A stretch of DNA of 64,000 nucleotides, from the NCBI GenBank assembly GCA_037783545.1, contig JBBELK010000454.1:3100001-3164000 (forward strand), read 5' to 3'. This stretch comes from Henricia sp. BOLD:AAB3569 (taxonomy: Eukaryota; Echinodermata; Asteroidea; Spinulosida; Echinasteridae). Made by a program: the position numbers and the translations under genes. The notes below the pieces were generated by a model. The model made no database searches and had not been told where the DNA came from. It worked only from the letters and a program-made list of their open reading frames with translations. Of the stretch, positions 1-11,065 are shown piece by piece (within the stretch, counting starts at the first letter, position 1; each line of letters starts with the position of its first letter).

Positions 1-61
1 ATGATTTTCAAATTATGTTTTGGGTGACAAATTTCTATTTCACACATGCTTTTTTTGTGAT

Positions 62-212
62 ATAGGGCGCTTTCACAGGGGTCAGAGGTCACTATTGCTT
101 GTCTTCCAGAATGAGAGAGAATAGAGTCACATGCGCTTCCCCAAGTGGCTCTATTGTTCTCTCGCGTAACCAAGACAAGCAATAATGACCCGTGACCTTT
201 GAACCCCTATAC
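62..212. mobile_element. Inverted-repeat MITE, GGCGGTTTCA family, copy 1
   Basis: The arms (AGGGGTCAGAGGTCACTATT leftward and its complement ending at about 211) are imperfect inverted repeats around a GAGAGAATAGAGTCAC core. The same arms and core recur at 55262-55452. No coding capacity is present. The right arm contains TGACCTTTGAACC, close to a DR1 hormone-receptor site. Confidence 0.65.
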
Positions 213-1579
213 ATTAATTTATTATTAATGTCCCACCAAAAATGGAAACTAAATTTGGCTATCTAAAATTTCTTTAAATATCCCCAAGTACATGTTTACA
301 TAAAGAGCCCTGACCACTGTCATTCAAGTCCATGTTAAAAATCTTTGTAGAATGTTGCATTTCCAGTGCATTTTAATGTAAAATCATCGGCATAATGTGG
401 ATTTGTGCCTTTAAAATGGTACCTCTTAAAGGGGCTGTGTCACGGTTTGCGCATGCACCAAATTCTTTCAATCTTTGACACACATGTACGTGCGCCCTGA
501 GATCAATGTACAGTGCAATTTCGTTACACAATGCCATTGGTTCATGTGGGTAGTGTGTGTTCATTCATGAGTGTTTAAAATACGCAGAATTGGTACACAG
601 AACGAAAGCGTGCAGCACAATGTACTATTTGGCACGATCAATGTCTGGGGGAAAAATCGGTACAGCAGCAGTAGCCACAGTGTCTACCCATCGACAGAAG
701 ATATGCTGTAAAATTGCAGTCAGGGCTAAATAAGCATACCAGTATTGGTGGAAATCAAGCTTGAACAAATTGACACTGTATCCAACCATGTCATGTTTTT
801 TGATGGGATGAAAAAACTCTCTTGTGAACGACAGCCGCACACCCGGTGATTTTTAATGTTTGGCGGCTTAAAAATATGCAAACAGCGCCATTTTAAGTAA
901 AAAGTAATGCTCCAGGACAACCTGGGTGTTGACAAGTACACCACTGCCAAAATTACTAAAGAATTATAAGGGATGGCAAAGATTGAATAGGATATGCAAA
1001 ACCCAGCAACAAAATTTGAACAAGTTAGCCCAACTTTTTCAAGTTTTGCTGCGCATGCGCAAACCGTGACAGTCTCTTTAAGAAAAGTTGATGTGACAAA
1101 GAATGTTTTCTAAATAATATCTGTGCAGAAAGCATTAATACTCAACATCTTTGCTTCAGGTACATGTACATGTATCTCAGTGGTGATGCATTGGCACTTG
1201 GTTGTTACATAAACAAGTGACTTGAGACAAAGTCGAGGGCTCTGTTAAAATTTTCTATTGTAAGAATCCTATTAACTTGTAAGAAGAAATGTTATGTAAT
1301 AATTTTTCTAATTACATGTTTATTACATATATATTGAGGGTCATGGAATAGGATTATAGGTCTAAGGTGATCTCGAAGCGATAACTGTACTATGCCCCAA
1401 GGCAGAAGCCACTTTTAACCAATCAGATGACTTCAAGATCACTAAGGGCATAGTCGGAATAGGGCTTAGTTACCGGTATTTCAATTCCCCACTTTTAACC
1501 AATCAGATGAGGTACATGAAGGCCTACAGTAATGTCAACTTATTTGTTTTCTTTTCTAGTTATTTAGGCCTTATTTTTC

Positions 1580-2167
1580 CTTTTCGGGCAATTCTGGAAA
1601 TTCAAATTTACACTTCAAAAAAGTGACTTTGAGGGCTTGTAACAGGGCTTGAATTTAACGGAGGCCACAAAGGCCATTGCCTCTGCTCTTGGCCTTGGTG
1701 CCCTTTTGCAATCCTCCCATAGACTTTTTCATTTTCCAATGGAAGTGCCCTTTTTAAACTCCAAAAGACGACTCCAAAAACGGAAATGGCAGTGCCCTGT
1801 CGGTGACGAATTTCAAGCCCTGTTGTAATGCTTCACGTATTCAAGTTGTTTGATTTTAAACATGTTTTTCAAGCATCATTGATGGAAGTGTAATTCCTGA
1901 AAAACTGATTGCAATGCCATTCGCAGTAAGTGTGTAGGATCCCCAAAACCCTCGGTTTCGGACGTACTCAATGAGTACGTCCAAAACCAAGATATTTTTG
2001 GATGTACCGCGCATATTGAGAATGGCATTACAATCAGTTTTTCAGAAATTACACTTCCATCAATGATGCTTGAAGAACAAGTGTTTAAAATTAAACAACT
2101 TGAATACGTGAAGCATTACAAGCCCTCAAAGTCTCTGAAGTGTAAATTTGAATTTCCGGAATTGCCC
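1580..2167. mobile_element. Foldback element with nested 180-bp insertion
   Basis: The two halves mirror each other around about 1968, where GGACGTACTC-AAT-GAGTACGTCC forms the apex. Left-arm blocks (GGAAATTCAAATTTACACTTC, AATGCTTCACGTATTCAAGTT, ATCATTGATGGAAGTGTAAT) recur as complements on the right out to about 2167. The left arm is interrupted at 1643-1822 by a second element; with that removed the arms are collinear. Confidence 0.7.
1643..1822. mobile_element. Nested 180-bp TIR element with TTGTAA target duplication
   Basis: The element begins CAGGGCTTGAATTT and ends AATTTCAAGCCCTG. It is flanked on both sides by TTGTAA (1637-1642 and 1823-1828). The mirror arm of the host foldback has this site uninterrupted (GGGCTTGTAATGC), so the empty site is visible in the same sequence. 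It has no coding capacity. Confidence 0.8.
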
Positions 2168-3958
2168 TTTAGTGAAGTTTTGCCAAATTCTAATAATGAA
2201 AATTTATTTAAACTTGTTGAGGCCAGCATGCCATATCCTCCTTAATTTCTTGACATTAACCAAGGCTACCGAGTTTGCTCCATATACACACTTTGAGGCC
2301 AAATTGGCCAGCATGCCCTATCCTCCTAACTTTCATGGTGCACTCCCCTCCCCTCCCCTCCCCCCCCCCTCCCCCAGTTGGCCATATGCCCTTTAAATTA
2401 GGACAAAATTGAGGCCTGGTAAATGTAGTATGATCACAAGAATTGCCTTGACCTGACGTTGAAATGGGGAGAGGTTTGGTCCTGTATGTTTCTTGGATGA
2501 GTAATGATGAATTCAGGAAGTCAAAGACACTTGAGAAATGAATTGTCCTTGACGCATGTAAAACCTAGATGTTAGCTGCTGATATCTAAGGGACTCCCTG
2601 CCCTTTTTTTCCAAAAATTACATTTTATTGTTTCTCATGGTATCTAAAATCCTTTAGATTGAAAAGTGATATTTTAGTGAATGGAGAAAGGGTGTGGATC
2701 AAGTTGGGTTTGTTTTGTGGGGGGTGGGGGGTTTGTTTTTTGGGGAGAGGGAGGGGTGGATAGGAAGACCAGGAATAAAAAAGGCCACACCCTTTCTAAG
2801 GTTGGATCCGAATTAGTGGCTTTGGCTGTTGCTATGCTGTTTTTAAGGACTGTCATTGTACACCTATAGCCAAAGCCACTAATTCGAGTCCAGCCTTATT
2901 CCTGATCTTGGGCTTTTTTTCTGCCACGTCCATTATTTAAAAAGAAAAATAATTGTGCTGCATTTTTTACAGAAAAGTCGCGAAAGAAAAAAAAAGGAAC
3001 ACATGTATGCATACTTTGTAAACCACTATCTTTAAAATGCTGTAAAATTTCTGCGTTTTTAAAAAAGCTTGCATACCGGTATTGATAGTGGTTGGTTTTT
3101 ATATATAATAATTATACATATTAATAGTGGCATAAATTATAACCATGAGTTGTGTATTGTGGTAGTAGTAGTATTTAGTAGAGTTTAGAGTTTGTGTATA
3201 ACATGTAAACAAAAAAACACCTACCTCGTATGAAGTTAAAAAGGGAATTCTTTCAAAGATAAAAACTGCTGGATAAATATTGAACCAATTTCAAATGAGT
3301 GGAAAAAAAATGACTATTTCAAGTACCGGTAGTTTATTTTTTTTTTTTGATAAAAAGATTTTTCTATTGTCTTTTTAAGGGGTTAAACCGGAGATGTACG
3401 CTTCGAACTTGAGTTACATACATGTACATGAAGTCATTTTTGGTTCTCGTTTCAAATTGATCTCTATTGTCCCCAGTCAGTTTTTCTTAATTGTCATTAA
3501 AAAAGAGAAAATGTTTTAAAAAGTCACTAAATTTTTTGACTTTCCTCGTGTATAATTTTTGCTACGTGTATATGGCCACTGCATCAAAAAATGTATAAAT
3601 TGGTGCACGATGTAGTGGCTACGGGAGGATCGTCTTACATACATGTACATGGTCTGTGTTTTAAGAAAAAAATGGTATACTACTGGTGTTTCATGCACTT
3701 TAAGTTCTTAATAATTATCACAATTCTATATTTGTATTGTAAACATTTTCAAAATGGTGGAAAAAATGTGTAAATAGTTTACGAAAATGATAGTGTTTTA
3801 ACAACTGTCTTTATCATGTAATATAACTGACACCGGCGTGCACATCAAGTTTGTAAAGAAGCACTGGGGGTGCAAAAACACATGCTCCTTCTTAACGTAC
3901 ATGTACATGTTACAGACTGTACATTTTGTGCACAACGTCGATCTTCATTTTTAACTAC
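2168..3958. other. No gene seen; homopurine/homopyrimidine tracts
   Basis: Apart from the small inverted-repeat element at 2764-2912, this stretch holds only AT-rich sequence, a C-rich tract at 2337-2382 and a G-rich tract at 2714-2760. Open frames here are short and overlap low-complexity DNA. No splice-bounded coding block was found. Confidence 0.6.
2764..2912. mobile_element. Short inverted-repeat element
   Basis: Arms beginning CCAGGAATAA and including TTGGATCCGAATTAGTGGCT recur as the reverse complement ending near TTATTCCTGATC. The central loop is about 45 bp. It looks like a MITE with no clear target duplication. Confidence 0.6.
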
Positions 3959-4148
3959 CTCTAATTTATGGCCACAAAAACACCTTCCGAAATAATTTAT
4001 GGAACTCGGGTACATGCTTATTTCACCATCGAAGAAAGAAACAAAAATATCACATTTGTAGAACGGGCTGATTTGGTCAATGTGCAGTTCAAATAATGCA
4101 ATCAGGTTTTTCTCAGGTCTAGAGCCCATTTTGATGATCAATACTTTC
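3959..4148 (-). CDS. Candidate isolated coding exon, unknown protein
   Basis: On the minus strand, an acceptor (AATTTCAG) at 4149 and a donor (GAG|GTAGTT) at 3958 bound 190 nt. One phase is open throughout: one base completing a codon, then 63 full codons. The peptide (KVLIIKMGSRPEKN..., later DIFVSFFDGEISMY and FGRCFCGHKLE) has protein-like composition, unlike the surrounding AT-rich ORFs. I do not recognise the family. No partner exon was found within the window, so it could be one exon of a gene with large introns, a relic, or a chance open frame. Confidence 0.3.
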
Positions 4149-4420
4149 CTGAAATTTTCGTTTTATCTTCTCTCAAAATGGAAGAAATAATCGGCAACTA
4201 GAAGCAACTGGGAGCAACTGATCAGTTGCTCAAAAAGGTTGATGTACGCACACTTGCAGTTCTGCATGTACATGTGGACAACTTGAAAAAAATCCTAGTT
4301 GCTGCGAGTTGCTCATGTTCTATTTTCTGGTAACTAGTTGTATCCAGTTGCGGTCAGTTGCCGTTAGTTGCATGCGTGCATCTGATCACGTGCGCGCACA
4401 TCGACAGCAAGCTTCCAGAT

Positions 4421-4667
4421 GGGTCATTCTATAAATTTGGGGTCCAACAGGTGACATTTTTCTGTCCCCGTTACACCTGCTATTTGCCATACAAGTATCA
4501 TTAAAAATGCCTTCAAACCATATTTTTATGAATTGTATTTTATGTAATCACTCTTTAAAATAGAAGGCATTTAAAGAATATGTCCTGAATTTACAAAATA
4601 CAACATTTTACAAGATGTCGGATGTAACGGGACAGAAAAAGTGGACCCCAAATTTATAGAATGACCC
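4421..4667. mobile_element. MITE, GGGTCWTTCTATAAATT family, copy 1
   Basis: Terminal inverted repeats GGGTCATTCTATAAATTTGG and its complement bound a 247-bp palindromic element. Subterminal CTGTCCCCGTTAC and GTAACGGGACAG also mirror each other. Further members lie at 4701-4837 (truncated) and 12474-12712. Confidence 0.8.
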
Positions 4668-4700
4668 AGTTGCAAGGTCAATGTTCATGTACTAGCTTTA

Positions 4701-4837
4701 GGGTCTTTCTATAAATTAGGGGTCCAGCTTTGGTGTCCCCATCCCCCCCTTACATTTTACATCTTGTTTTTGTAAATTCAGGACACATTCTTTAAATACT
4801 TTCCATCTCAAAGAGTGAGTACAATTCATACAAAATG
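4701..4837. mobile_element. MITE, GGGTCWTTCTATAAATT family, truncated copy 2
   Basis: It starts GGGTCTTTCTATAAATTAGG and matches the first half of the copy at 12474-12712 for about 135 bp. It then ends abruptly in unrelated sequence, with no matching right arm. Confidence 0.65.
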
Positions 4838-5117
4838 GTCGATGTACGCTAGGCATAAGGGTAACAAAAAGTCTGACAGCACACCTTTCTGGAACTTCCC
4901 ATAGTATGTAACAAGGACATACCTTTGTTGAATATTTTGGTTTGTCCTGTTACATAAGTTGCAAGGACATTTAATACATGGAAGTTTCAGAAAGGCATGT
5001 TGACTATCTGTTACCTACATGTATGGTGCTCTGAGAGTGCCATCCTACTTGATTAGATACCGAGATAATTTATCTAACCAAGTTGACTTACATGTACCGT
5101 ATAACGTGGATTTTGGC

Positions 5118-6010
5118 GAGATAATTTATGTTGCCAAGTCAATGTCCTAAATTTAATAAGTGGACTCGGTGAGATAATTTATGTTGCCAAGTCAATGTCC
5201 TAGATTTAATAAGTGGACTCGGTGAGATAATTTATGTTGCCAAGTCAATGTCCTAAATTTAATAAGTGGACTCGGTGAGATAATTTATGTTGCCAAGTCA
5301 ATGTCCTAAATTTAATAAGTGGACTCGGTGAGATAATTTATGTTGCCAAGTCAATGTCCTAGATTTAATAAGTGGACTCGGTGAGATAATTTATGTTGCC
5401 AAGTCAATGTCCTAGATTTAATAAGTGGACTCGGTGAGATAATTTATGTTGCCAAGTCAATGTCCTAAATTTAATAAGTGGACTCGGTGAGATAATTTAT
5501 GTTGCCAAGTCAATGTCCTAGATTTAATAAGTGGACTCGGTGAGATAATTTATGTTGCCAAGTCAATGTCCTAAATTTAATAAGTGGACTCCGTGAGATA
5601 ATTTATGTTGCCAAGTCAATGTCCTAGATTTAATAAGTGGACTCGGTGAGATAATTTATGTTGCCAAGTCAATGTCCTAAATTTAATAAGTGGACTCGGT
5701 GAGATAATTTATGTTGCCAAGTCAATGTCCTAGATTTAATAAGTGGACTCGGCGAGATAATTTATGTTGCCAAGTCAATGTCCTAAATTTAATAAGTGGA
5801 CTCGGTGAGATAATTTATGTTGCCAAGTCAATGTCCTAAATTTAATAAGTGGACTCGGTGAGATAATTTATGTTGCCAAGTCAATGTCCTAGATTTAATA
5901 AGTGGACTCGGTGAGATAATTTATGTTGCCAAGTCAATGTCCTAAATTTAATAAGTGGACTCGGTGAGATAATTTATGTTGCCAAGTCAATGTCCTAGAT
6001 TTAATAAGCG
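5118..6010. repeat. 53-bp satellite array, 17 tandem copies
   Basis: Units start GAGATAATTTATGTTGCC at 5118 and every 53 bp to 5966, and end GGACTCGGT. Copies are nearly identical. The main variant is CCTAAATTT versus CCTAGATTT, in the order A G A A G G A G A G A G A A G A G. Single changes mark the edges of units 9 (CCGT) and 12 (GGCG). A more diverged relative precedes at about 5060-5117. No open frame spans the array. Confidence 0.97.
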
Positions 6011-6265
6011 GACTGTGTATGTTACGTCACAGAATGTCATCTCAAAATGCCTCATACATTACATGTGTCCCGTTCTGGCAAAATGAATCCGATGTCGCAC
6101 AGTATGGGCCAAGTTTTCACGAACAATAGCCAGAAATCAATCCAGACCATTAAAATGCAAAAATACGATGGACATTCTGGGCAGTACATGTACCTGTGTA
6201 CTGCCTGGAATTTCCCAGTCGGTGAAGAACAACTGCAGTACCCGACCGTGTTTCAAGACCACCAG

Positions 6266-6340
6266 TTGGCTTCATAGCTCAATTGGTAAGGCGTCTGCAC
6301 AAAAGCAGAAGGTCCGCAGTTCGAATCCAAGTGGAGCTAA
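6266..6340 (+). repeat. tRNA-derived SINE head (degenerate tRNA)
   Basis: It has an A-box-like TAGCTCAATTGG and a B-box-like CAGTTCGAATCC. A 7-bp acceptor stem (GGCTTCA with TGGAGCT, two G-U pairs) and an anticodon-like stem (TCTGC/GCAGA) can form. The loop is 6 nt and the T-stem does not pair, so it is not a functional tRNA. A second copy lies in reverse at 61003-61087. Confidence 0.55.
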
Positions 6341-6503
6341 GTTGTTTTTCAGTGCATCTAAATGTCCCAAATTCATGAACATTTGTATGGAATTTCCTTT
6401 GCATTTTTAAATTTTATTTTAATAATCTTGGATCGGCCGCTGATTTCTAGAACTGGTTGCAAAAACTTGGCCCAGGCTTCGCGACATTCAACTCATTTTG
6501 CCA

Positions 6504-6699
6504 GGGGCCAATTTCATAAAGCTGTTAAGCAGAAAAATTTGCTTAATCCAAAATCTTATATGGGCATTACAATTGACAGGTTTTCGGCTATTCTTGCTAA
6601 AAACATAAGTCTACATAAAATTTTGACTAACCCATTTTTATAAAGCAGAACATATTTTGAGCACATTTTTCTGCTAAACAGCTTTAAGAAATTGGCCCC
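6504..6699. mobile_element. MITE, GGGGCCAATTTC family, complete copy
   Basis: Arms GGGGCCAATTTCATAAAGCT and its complement ending GAAATTGGCCCC flank an AT-rich core. It is non-coding. Other members lie at about 10559-10803, 29390-29782, 33855-34076, 39227-39355 and 55794-56264. Confidence 0.8.
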
Positions 6700-7162
6700 A
6701 GATTAGGCCACATCTGACAAATTATGGGTCCAAGTTGATACCTTTAAGTGCCCCTAGGAAGCCTGTCTCTCACAGCAAAACTGAGCCGATATTTGTGTGG
6801 CTACGACTAATTCTTAAAATTACAAATAAGTCGATGGTAGATGCTAAATAGCCGGCTAGATCACTTTTCATCTATTCGAGAATCGTGTATAATCTTACAA
6901 CGTAGCCAATTACATTAATTCGGACATGACTTTGGTTTCCTTAAAATCTCCCTCAAACTTGGTGCCTAAAGAGTACAGTCATACATTGGGAACTGGCCTG
7001 GTAACCCGGGAAACTAGACTCATGGGTCAGGCCTGGCTAGACAACCACACCCATCTTCAACCCCTTGTGAGGGGGCATTGCGCAAATGTTAGCTTTCTAC
7101 TATGACAAAGCATAAAGTGTACATTGTGTTTTTTTTTTTCAGGGAGTTGAGAATATTTGTAA

Positions 7163-7283
7163 TAGACCGTATCAAATAGCCGCCATCTTGTAGGGCAGTT
7201 TGACATGCATGGTTGCACATTGTTTATCAATTTAAACAACAAACGTTTCCCTACAAAATGGCAGCTATTGGTTAGGGTCTATA
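7163..7283. mobile_element. MITE, TATAGACCGTATC family, copy 1
   Basis: Left TAGACCGTATCAAATAGCCG and right AGCTATTGGTTAGGGTCTATA mirror each other, with GCCATCTTGTAGGGCAG opposite CCCTACAAAATGGC. Related copies lie at 31130-31284 and 60580-60729. Confidence 0.7.
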
Positions 7284-7489
7284 CTGCATGTCTTGGCAGA
7301 TACAGCCCTGTATTATGCTGCTTGTTTTTCTTTTCTCAAAATTGGCCAGTATGTTAATTTTTTTTTGTACATTGTAATAATGTTTTTAAGTATTGGTTTG
7401 GGTCCACTGTCTAAGTAAATTATGCATGTTTCACAAAGTGATGAGCTTTATCAGATATCAGGAATGTTAGGCTGTCTTCAGTCTTTTTA

Positions 7490-7700
7490 CGTGTTGCCGC
7501 ACAAAAATTTGATGCAATCGCTTTTATAAAATAATGCGTGGAGGGGAATTTGGATTGAGAAGATGCATTGAAAACCACAGACTCAACCTGGCCAGAAAGC
7601 AGTGCGTTGTTTCACTTCAAATTCTCAAAGCAACACGTGTTAATATGGGAAAAGGCTTAGTGTGAAACCAGCCTAAGTCAAAATTATAAAAGGCCTATTG
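7490..7700. repeat. Dispersed repeat (AAACCACAGA / GCGACGCGCGTCA family)
   Basis: The sequence around ATGCATTGAAAACCACAGACTC is shared in part with 10830-11065, 21590-21770 and 62960-63100. The better-kept members also contain AAGCGACGCGCGTCAAA, and several end in GAATGCACCCTCAA or a similar string. Boundaries are uncertain. Confidence 0.4.
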
Positions 7701-7766
7701 TATTATCTACAAAGATTTATATTTCCAGAAATGACATTACAAACGTGTACATGTATCTAACGTTCA

Positions 7767-8340
7767 TACACTCCTTTCGCAGTGGTTTCTGCACCCCACT
7801 AAGTTCGTCCGCTCCAACCACTGCTGCACTTAGCAGGATTTTCAGCAAAGCGCGTGCGTGACGTCACCCAAGACCAGGCCTGGATGACACTTGCCATGAT
7901 TGGCCAGATTCTGTCACCTGACACAGTAAACATGGCTGCGTTCACTAAAACTTGTTGTTTTGCCCACTGTCGCATCATTTCGTCCTGGTCAGTGTGGCCT
8001 TACACAGTAAGTAGTTGTTTCACGGATATCACTAATCCCTTCCCATGATCACTCTACCGGTACATCCCTCAGAAGGTGTAAATCAGATTGAATAACATCA
8101 ACTTCGGGTTGAAAAAAAAGCGGTCGCGAATTGGAAATAATAATCTGTTGAGCAACGCATGCATGAACTACATGTAGGAGGCGCGGCGCAATACCCGATT
8201 GTGATTGGCTATCCGTGCAACAATCCTCACGACTTGTAAGCAGTGTGTTGATTGGCTTCGCAGAAAACCCTGCCAAGTTTAGCAGCAGTTTAAGCGGACA
8301 AACTTAGTGGGGCGCGGAAACCACTGCGAAAAGAGTGTAC
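7767..8340. mobile_element. Foldback element with ~60-bp arms
   Basis: Left ACTCCTTTCGCAGTGGTTTC, then CCCCACTAAGTTCGTCCGCT, is mirrored on the right by AGCGGACAAACTTAGTGGGG, then GAAACCACTGCGAAAAGAGT. The 400-bp interior has no convincing coding frame. Confidence 0.7.
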
Positions 8341-8999
8341 TATGTACATAAAGCGGTCTTCAGAAATTTCAGCTACATGTATGTAGATAAATAAATGCTT
8401 CAGTCTTGGTTTCCTAAAGATAGATACCATTTTGGAGAGGGAAAATTGTGTTTGTTACAATTCCTGTCAATTCTTTGAGTAAGGTTTTTATTTGGTCACT
8501 GCAAATGATACAATGGGCCTTTAAAAATACATGACATCGAAGATTCACCTTTGTATGGCACGATTTAAACCACACCTCGGAGTCATCTTCTAAACAGCCT
8601 GAAGCATTGTACATCTATCTTCAAAGCCCATAGAATGTGATTTGTGTGAACAAACCTCTTGGGGATGAGAGCCCAACACGTTTAGGTTGATGGAAAGCAG
8701 CGCAGGGTATATTATGTTGGCACGAAGTACACAACATGCACACAATTCATGCATTTTAATGGAGCTCTCGTTTCTTTTATCTTTCGAAACACTTTTTTCT
8801 AAAGACACCCCACCCAAAATCGTATTCTTGATTTTGATGAAGCTGGCTTTACATGTACATGTAGATTAACACACACAAAAAGCCAAATTGTCCTTTTTTT
8901 CTGGTAGCAAAAGTGATTAATGTGGTTTGTGGAAAGGGGAACAAATAATATTAAAGATGACTTTGTATTTTTTTTAAATTTTTTTTCGAGCAACCAAAC
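8341..8999. other. No gene seen
   Basis: This is AT-rich sequence with short open frames only. A fragment around 8365-8540 (AAATTTCAGCTACATGTATG and GGTCACTGCAAATGATAC) belongs to the paired-arm foldback family. Confidence 0.5.
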
Positions 9000-9200
9000 T
9001 TGGAATGAGAAAAAAATCACATAGGCCTTAACGGGATTCAAACCCGAGACCTCTGACACACCAGGCAGATGCTCTACCAGCTGAGCTATAAGGCACAGTG
9101 GAATACTCCCTCAGGTTTTTCCTCTGAACCGAAATTTTCTCTCAGTGTCGCATGGGAGCGCAATTGAGCAAAGTCAGATTCAAATTTAAACCCCCAGAAA
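9000..9200 (-). repeat. tRNA-derived SINE, family A
   Basis: The tRNA-like head (9024-9096, minus) has A box TAGCTCAGCTGGTAGAGC and B box GGGTTTGAATCC. Its acceptor ends (GCCTTA/TAAGGC) pair. The conserved body includes GGTATACTCCCTCAGG-type and AGTGTCGCATGGG strings shared with copies at about 13020-13240, 35670-35970 and 58670-58770. Confidence 0.7.
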
Positions 9201-10179
9201 AAGTGCACCATTATCCAAGAACCAACGACCTTGTTAAATGTACAAAAAACAAACGGTTCTAGGCCGATGGTAGATTGCCTATTGTTGATACATGTATATG
9301 CAGTTTTGATTTACAAATAGCCCCTGATATTTTCTAAAAAGCCTGAAGCTTTTGGCTAAATGTGAAAATGTAAACACGGGGAACTATAAGCATTATGAAA
9401 GATTCAAATGGCTAATCATCCTGGTTTCATAACCTTGTTCAATAAATGCTATGTCAATACATGTAAACACCTCTTAGATTTTAGTAATTTGACCTCACGA
9501 TTTTGATACTTGTCACAATATACGTATCCCTAACTGTTCTTGTGTAGTAAAATTTAAACTGAAATCTTGTGCATTCTGTGGCACCATTTCTTGTTTTTCT
9601 TATAAATACCTCAGTCAAAGACCATGTGTTCCTTTGAGATCTATTTACCTCTGAACAACTAATTTATTACCGGTTTTTACAAAATCAGGGAGCTGTAAAG
9701 TGTGCCCCGTTACTTGGTGTGAAATGTTCATTTCAGTTGAATGGAGGTGCAAAGAGATCGCCATACATTGTAAAAACCACATTTATTTTCATCATCAGGT
9801 TACTGTTGTATTATTTTGAATTTTTTATTTCCCTCCCCTGGTGATTAAGAAAAACTATCCGTTTAGATTGTACTATTCATGAAAGGTTTTTTGACAATGA
9901 ATTTACAGCTTTCTCTAGTTGATTGTAATGATAAAATTAAAGAAATCATTGGCATACATTTGCTGATTTTTTTTTGTCTCAGGAATATGAAATGTTTGTC
10001 TTTGTGTTTTATTTCTTGAGTAATTGTTAAATATTTCAGTTTTAAGACAGTTTTAAAAATGCATGGATCAGTTGCCATGGCAACTGATAAAAGGTCTTTA
10101 CATACATGTAGGCCTACCGCAATGAGTTTAATAACAATTCTTCTACATTTCCCTTTAATATTTGCACTACGGCTGGCAC

Positions 10180-10394
10180 CCCGGGTTCTTCACTTTCAAA
10201 TGGAGGTCCAGGTTAAAAGGTACACATACGCTGTTGTTGCTACATGTACGTGGTGCACGCCATTGCCTGGCAACCAACAGTCTGGTTGCTTCATGCCAAT
10301 GTTTAATTTATTGATGTGATGTGGATAATAAATGTGCATGTTCAAGGAAGTACACCGAACGCTATTCATGTGAAACACTCAAAAGCCTAATTTC
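10180..10394. mobile_element. Dispersed element, TTAGCCTTTTGCGTG family
   Basis: Shared blocks include CTTTCAAATGGAGGT, GCCATTGCCTGGCAACCAAC and AGTCTGGTTGCTT. Further copies lie at about 16545-16815, 41540-41810, 42835-43020 and 55033-55262. The best copy ends in TTAGCC-CTTTGCGTG and CATGCAAAAGGCTAA, read as terminal inverted repeats. Confidence 0.5.
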
Positions 10395-10558
10395 TCCTTC
10401 ATCTACAGGTAAGTAACACATTGACTGACGAGCATAGTTTCACAGGGCGTTCCCACTACTAGTATACTCGTAGTGGCAGAATCTGGTACACCTGTTACTA
10501 TGAGACTACTCATAGTCTGCAGTCAACGTGTTAAATGTGTTTGAAACCATGCATCAAA

Positions 10559-10803
10559 GGGGCCAATTTCCCAGCGCTGCTTAACGGCCGATTTTCTGTT
10601 AACCAAGCATCTGCTATTTCATACTCATAGGCATCGTTAATGGTAAGCAACAGGGGCAAACTTTGCTTACGATATATGTAGTGACACAACAATAGCCGTG
10701 TCCAAGCGCGCGCATCCTTAAAAGCACGCCGCGGCCATGAAATAACGCTTTTAAAACTCGTCTTTTTAAAGCACGTCTTTTAAGCTATTATGAAATTGGT
10801 CCC
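10559..10803. mobile_element. MITE, GGGGCCAATTTC family, diverged copy
   Basis: The left terminus GGGGCCAATTTCCCAGC and the right terminus TATGAAATTGGTCCC are the family ends. The interior has diverged and includes GC-rich CGCGCGCATCC. Confidence 0.55.
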
Positions 10804-11065
10804 AGGCCTTTACAATCCACTAAATAAAGGAGGCTACACACTGAGCCATTTCACATGTAAACGTGATGCGTCGCTTGTGGAGGGAATTTCGAGTGAAATG
10901 AAGCACTAAAAACCACAGAATCAAGTTGGGAGGAAAGTGTTTTTGTGATTGTGATTTTCGGTGTCGTTTTACTCCAAATTCACTCAACACCGTTTTTTTT
11001 AAAGCGACGCGCGTCAAATGTATGCACAAAAAAAGCCCATTGTGAATTCACCCTCAAAACATGCT

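Noticed and set aside
5118-6010. CRISPR-like array (regular short repeats)
   Set aside because: Units abut with no unique spacers, and the genome is eukaryotic. It is a satellite.
9024-9096. Functional tRNA gene
   Set aside because: The promoter boxes are good, but the same head is repeated with a common SINE body at several loci, and stems are imperfect.
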